NCBI GenBank assembly: GCA_030612185.1
Contig: JAUWOI010000041.1
Location: 1 to 15,656 of the forward strand
Length of the DNA: 15,656 nt
DNA from: Anaerolineae bacterium
Lineage (GTDB): Bacteria; Chloroflexota; Anaerolineae; B4-G1
Reading direction: 5' to 3'
Part shown: positions 14,013-15,656 of the stretch, piece by piece
Layout of the letters: every line of letters starts with the position of its first letter
Numbering within the stretch: the stretch's first letter is position 1
Made by a program: the position numbers and the translations under genes
Notes under the pieces: generated by a model
Databases searched by the model: none
Seen by the model: only the letters and a program-made list of their open reading frames with translations
Told to the model about the DNA's origin: nothing

Positions 14013-15472
14013 CCAAATCCCAAATCCCAAATCCCAAATCCCGAATACCGAACACCGTTCATCTGTCACTTATCATCTTGCTCTTCCTGGCATTGGGCAT
14101 CATCTACAGCCTCGTCACCCCTGTCCTGGAAGCCTCCGACGAGTTCAAGCACTATCCCTACATCCAATACGTCCAGACCCACCACGACCTGCCCGTGCTC
14201 GACCTGGACATCTGTACATGGCCGCCGCCGGACGATTGCCCGTGGCTGCAGGACGGCGGCCAACCACCCGCCTATTACGTGTTGATGGCGGCGGCTACCT
14301 CGTGGATAGACACCTCAGATCTCCACGAGGTGCGCTGGATGAACGGTCACGCCTTCATCGGTGATCCATCCCAGGTCTGCAATAAGAACCTGATCGTCCA
14401 CCTCCCAGAACGCGAGGCTCTCCCCTGGCGGGGCACTGTCCTGGCAGTTCATCTGATCCGCTTCCTTACGTTGGGCCTGGGGGCGGGGACGGTCTGGCTG
14501 ACCTACGTATTGGCCCGCGACCTGTTCCCTGACCGGCCCGGCCTGGCGCTGGGCGCGGCTGCCCTCACTGCTTTTAACCCGATGTTTATCTTCGTCAATG
14601 CCTCCGTCAACAACGACGCGCTGGCGGCTTTCGTCGGCTGCCTCACCCTGCTTCTGTGCGTGCGGTTGGTGCGCGATGGTCTGCAGGGGCCGCTGCCTCT
14701 CTGGCGCTACGGTCTGCTGGGGCTGATCGTCGGCTTCTTCATCCTGACCAAGTTGAGTGGCCTGGGGGCGCTGATTCTGCTTGCCTGCCTCCTGGCCTGG
14801 CTTAGTTACCGCCGCCGCAGTCTCCGCCCACTGCTGGTGGGCCTGCCCGTCGTCGTGGGCATCGCCGTGCTGCTCTCGGGCTGGTGGTTCCTGCGCAACT
14901 GGCGACTCTACGGCGACCCCGCTGCGCTGAACATCTTCGTCGCCATCCAGGGACAGCGGGCGGGAGTGCCCACGCTCCGCGACTGGCTGGATGAATTTGG
15001 CACCTTTCGCTGGACCTACTGGGGGTTGTTCGGCGCGGTGAACGTGATGGCCCCACGCTGGGTCTACACCTTCTTCGACCTCCTGTCACTGGTCGGGTTG
15101 GCTGGGCTTATCGTCTGGGCCATACGGCGCAGGAGGGAAGAAACCAGGTTTTTGGAAAAAACCTGGTTTCTGGAGGGGTTGTGGTGGATTCCGGCGCTCT
15201 GGGCAGGCATCCTCTTCGTATCGGTGCTGCGCTGGACGTGGATCTACTTTTCGTTCCAGGGCCGTCTGGTCTTCCCCGACATCGCCGGCATCAGCGTACT
15301 CCTCATGCTTGGCTTGCAAGAATGTGTCTCTCTCGCAACAAGAGTACTGCGCCGTCAATCACCTGTCATCGGTCATTTGTCATTTGTCATTTGTCATTTG
15401 TCATTCGTGATTGTCCTCCTGATCATCGCGGCGGCCCTGCCCTTCGTCTCCATTGCGCCTGAATATGTGTAG
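14009..15472 (+). CDS. GT-C-type membrane glycosyltransferase 4, ending at an in-frame TAG before its beta module
   Basis: A 487-residue paralogue of glycosyltransferases 1 and 3. ATG 14009 overlaps the previous stop (ATGA), with GGAG at 13995-13998. The tail KSQIPNPKSRIPN is encoded by a heptamer array, then comes the first helix (about 17-36), TPVLEASDEFKHY (37-49) with the acidic D44-E45, QPPAYY (85-90), DLFPDRPGLALGAAALTAFNPMF, VNNDA (200-204) and FLRNWRLYGD (294-303). Residues 378-388 come from a dispersed inverted repeat. The last helix starts with VIGHLSFVICHLSFVI, encoded by a heptamer array. Translation ends at TAG 15470-15472 right after the last helix (IAPEYV), where the paralogues continue into beta modules. 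The same frame goes on with a recognisable module, so the gene is probably broken by one base change, read through, or mis-sequenced. The membrane part itself looks complete. Confidence 0.8.
   Translation: MTKSQIPNPKSRIPNTVHLSLIILLFLALGIIYSLVTPVLEASDEFKHYPYIQYVQTHHDLPVLDLDICTWPPPDDCPWLQDGGQPPAYYVLMAAATSWIDTSDLHEVRWMNGHAFIGDPSQVCNKNLIVHLPEREALPWRGTVLAVHLIRFLTLGLGAGTVWLTYVLARDLFPDRPGLALGAAALTAFNPMFIFVNASVNNDALAAFVGCLTLLLCVRLVRDGLQGPLPLWRYGLLGLIVGFFILTKLSGLGALILLACLLAWLSYRRRSLRPLLVGLPVVVGIAVLLSGWWFLRNWRLYGDPAALNIFVAIQGQRAGVPTLRDWLDEFGTFRWTYWGLFGAVNVMAPRWVYTFFDLLSLVGLAGLIVWAIRRRREETRFLEKTWFLEGLWWIPALWAGILFVSVLRWTWIYFSFQGRLVFPDIAGISVLLMLGLQECVSLATRVLRRQSPVIGHLSFVICHLSFVIVLLIIAAALPFVSIAPEYV
14013..14054 (+). 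repeat. Heptamer array (CCAAATC) at the start of glycosyltransferase 4
   Basis: Four perfect CCAAATC units followed by the variants CCGAATA and CCGAACA. Begins one base after the ATG and encodes the N-terminal tail KSQIPNPKSRIPN. Confidence 0.92.
15139..15171 (+). repeat. Dispersed inverted-repeat element in glycosyltransferase 4
   Basis: Perfect 12-bp arms, AGAAACCAGGTT (15139-15150) and AACCTGGTTTCT (15160-15171), around a 9-base centre. It could form a hairpin, but it is inside the coding frame and translated as ETRFLEKTWFL in a basic loop between membrane segments. A degenerate copy lies at 12457. Confidence 0.88.
15366..15407 (+). repeat. Heptamer array (TCATTTG) encoding a membrane helix
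   Basis: Six units: TCATCGG, four perfect TCATTTG, then TCATTCG. Translated as VIGHLSFVICHLSFVI, the first half of the last transmembrane helix of glycosyltransferase 4, about 60 bases before the in-frame TAG. Confidence 0.93.
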
Positions 15473-15656
15473 CCAGAGCCACTTACCCTCGCCGACGTGC
15501 CCGCCGAGGCTCGCACCGAGCCTGTGGACGTGGGCGGTGTGGCCCGCGTGGTGGGTTGGGAACTGGAGCCACAGGTGGCGCGCCCAGGCGACCGTTCCGC
15601 TCACGTTGATTTTGTGGTATATTGGGAGGCCGTAGCGCCTGACGGGAGAAACTACA
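15473..15656 (+). pseudogene. Beta module of glycosyltransferase 4, separated by the TAG; runs off the window
   Basis: In the same frame as the upstream gene, with no further stop to the window edge, it reads PEPLTLADVP, then VARVVGWELEPQVARPGDR, then VVYWEAVAPDGRNY. This matches the start of the beta modules in the neighbouring proteins (GYDL...RPGEP...VtLYWeal). No convincing ribosome binding site or start codon directly follows the TAG, so it is unlikely to be a separate gene. It is either a dead C-terminal part or is reached by readthrough. Only about 60 codons are visible. Confidence 0.75.

Noticed and set aside
15139..15171. Strong hairpin as a transcription terminator
   Set aside because: It is inside an open coding frame, has no T-run after it, and has a second translated copy in another gene.

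Overview
The window is about 15.7 kb of GC-rich bacterial DNA, read almost entirely from the + strand and tightly packed. The best guess for the source is a Chloroflexota (Anaerolineae-like) chromosome. That rests on three things: a fused aroK-aroB gene, large multi-pass glycosyltransferases with repeated C-terminal beta modules, and many short tandem repeats (7- and 8-mers) and dispersed repeats that are translated inside genes. The assignment is an inference. No rRNA, tRNA, CRISPR array or transposase was seen.

Left part (2-5942): a SAM-dependent methyltransferase; a deleted remnant of a second aroC; azlC-azlD (branched-chain amino acid exporter); intact aroC (chorismate synthase); a calcineurin-like phosphoesterase; a fused aroK-aroB; and aroQ. 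From azlC to aroQ the genes overlap or lie at most 15 bp apart, as in an operon. AroB, AroQ, AroK and AroC are four of the seven shikimate-pathway steps; DAHP synthase, AroE and AroA are not in the window. The methyltransferase and the phosphoesterase look less GC-rich than the aro genes and have no obvious pathway role.

Middle (5943-6300): no intact gene. It holds a decayed class I/II aminotransferase fragment and a plausible sigma70-like promoter (TTGCCC-17-TACAAT) just before the next gene set.

Right part (6301-15656): four consecutive large membrane glycosyltransferases of the GT-C type, joined by GTGA and ATGA overlaps or a 33-bp gap. Three (first, third, fourth) are paralogous; the second belongs to the PMT_2/GT39-like group. 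Each is a polytopic membrane domain followed by extracytoplasmic beta-rich modules (2, 3, 2, and at least 1 in order). In the fourth, an in-frame TAG separates the membrane part from its module, which stays open to the window edge. They probably transfer sugars from lipid-linked donors outside the membrane; donor and acceptor are unknown.

The most unusual layer is the repeat content. At least ten short tandem arrays of 7- or 8-bp units lie in or at the edges of genes, and they supply start regions, a stop codon, parts of transmembrane helices and linker peptides. Since 7 = 1 mod 3, a stop-free heptamer array encodes the same cyclic heptapeptide in all three frames, so it can enter a gene at any phase without creating a stop within itself. 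Two dispersed repeat families (three and two copies) are also translated, and one copy appears to provide a gene's Shine-Dalgarno sequence.
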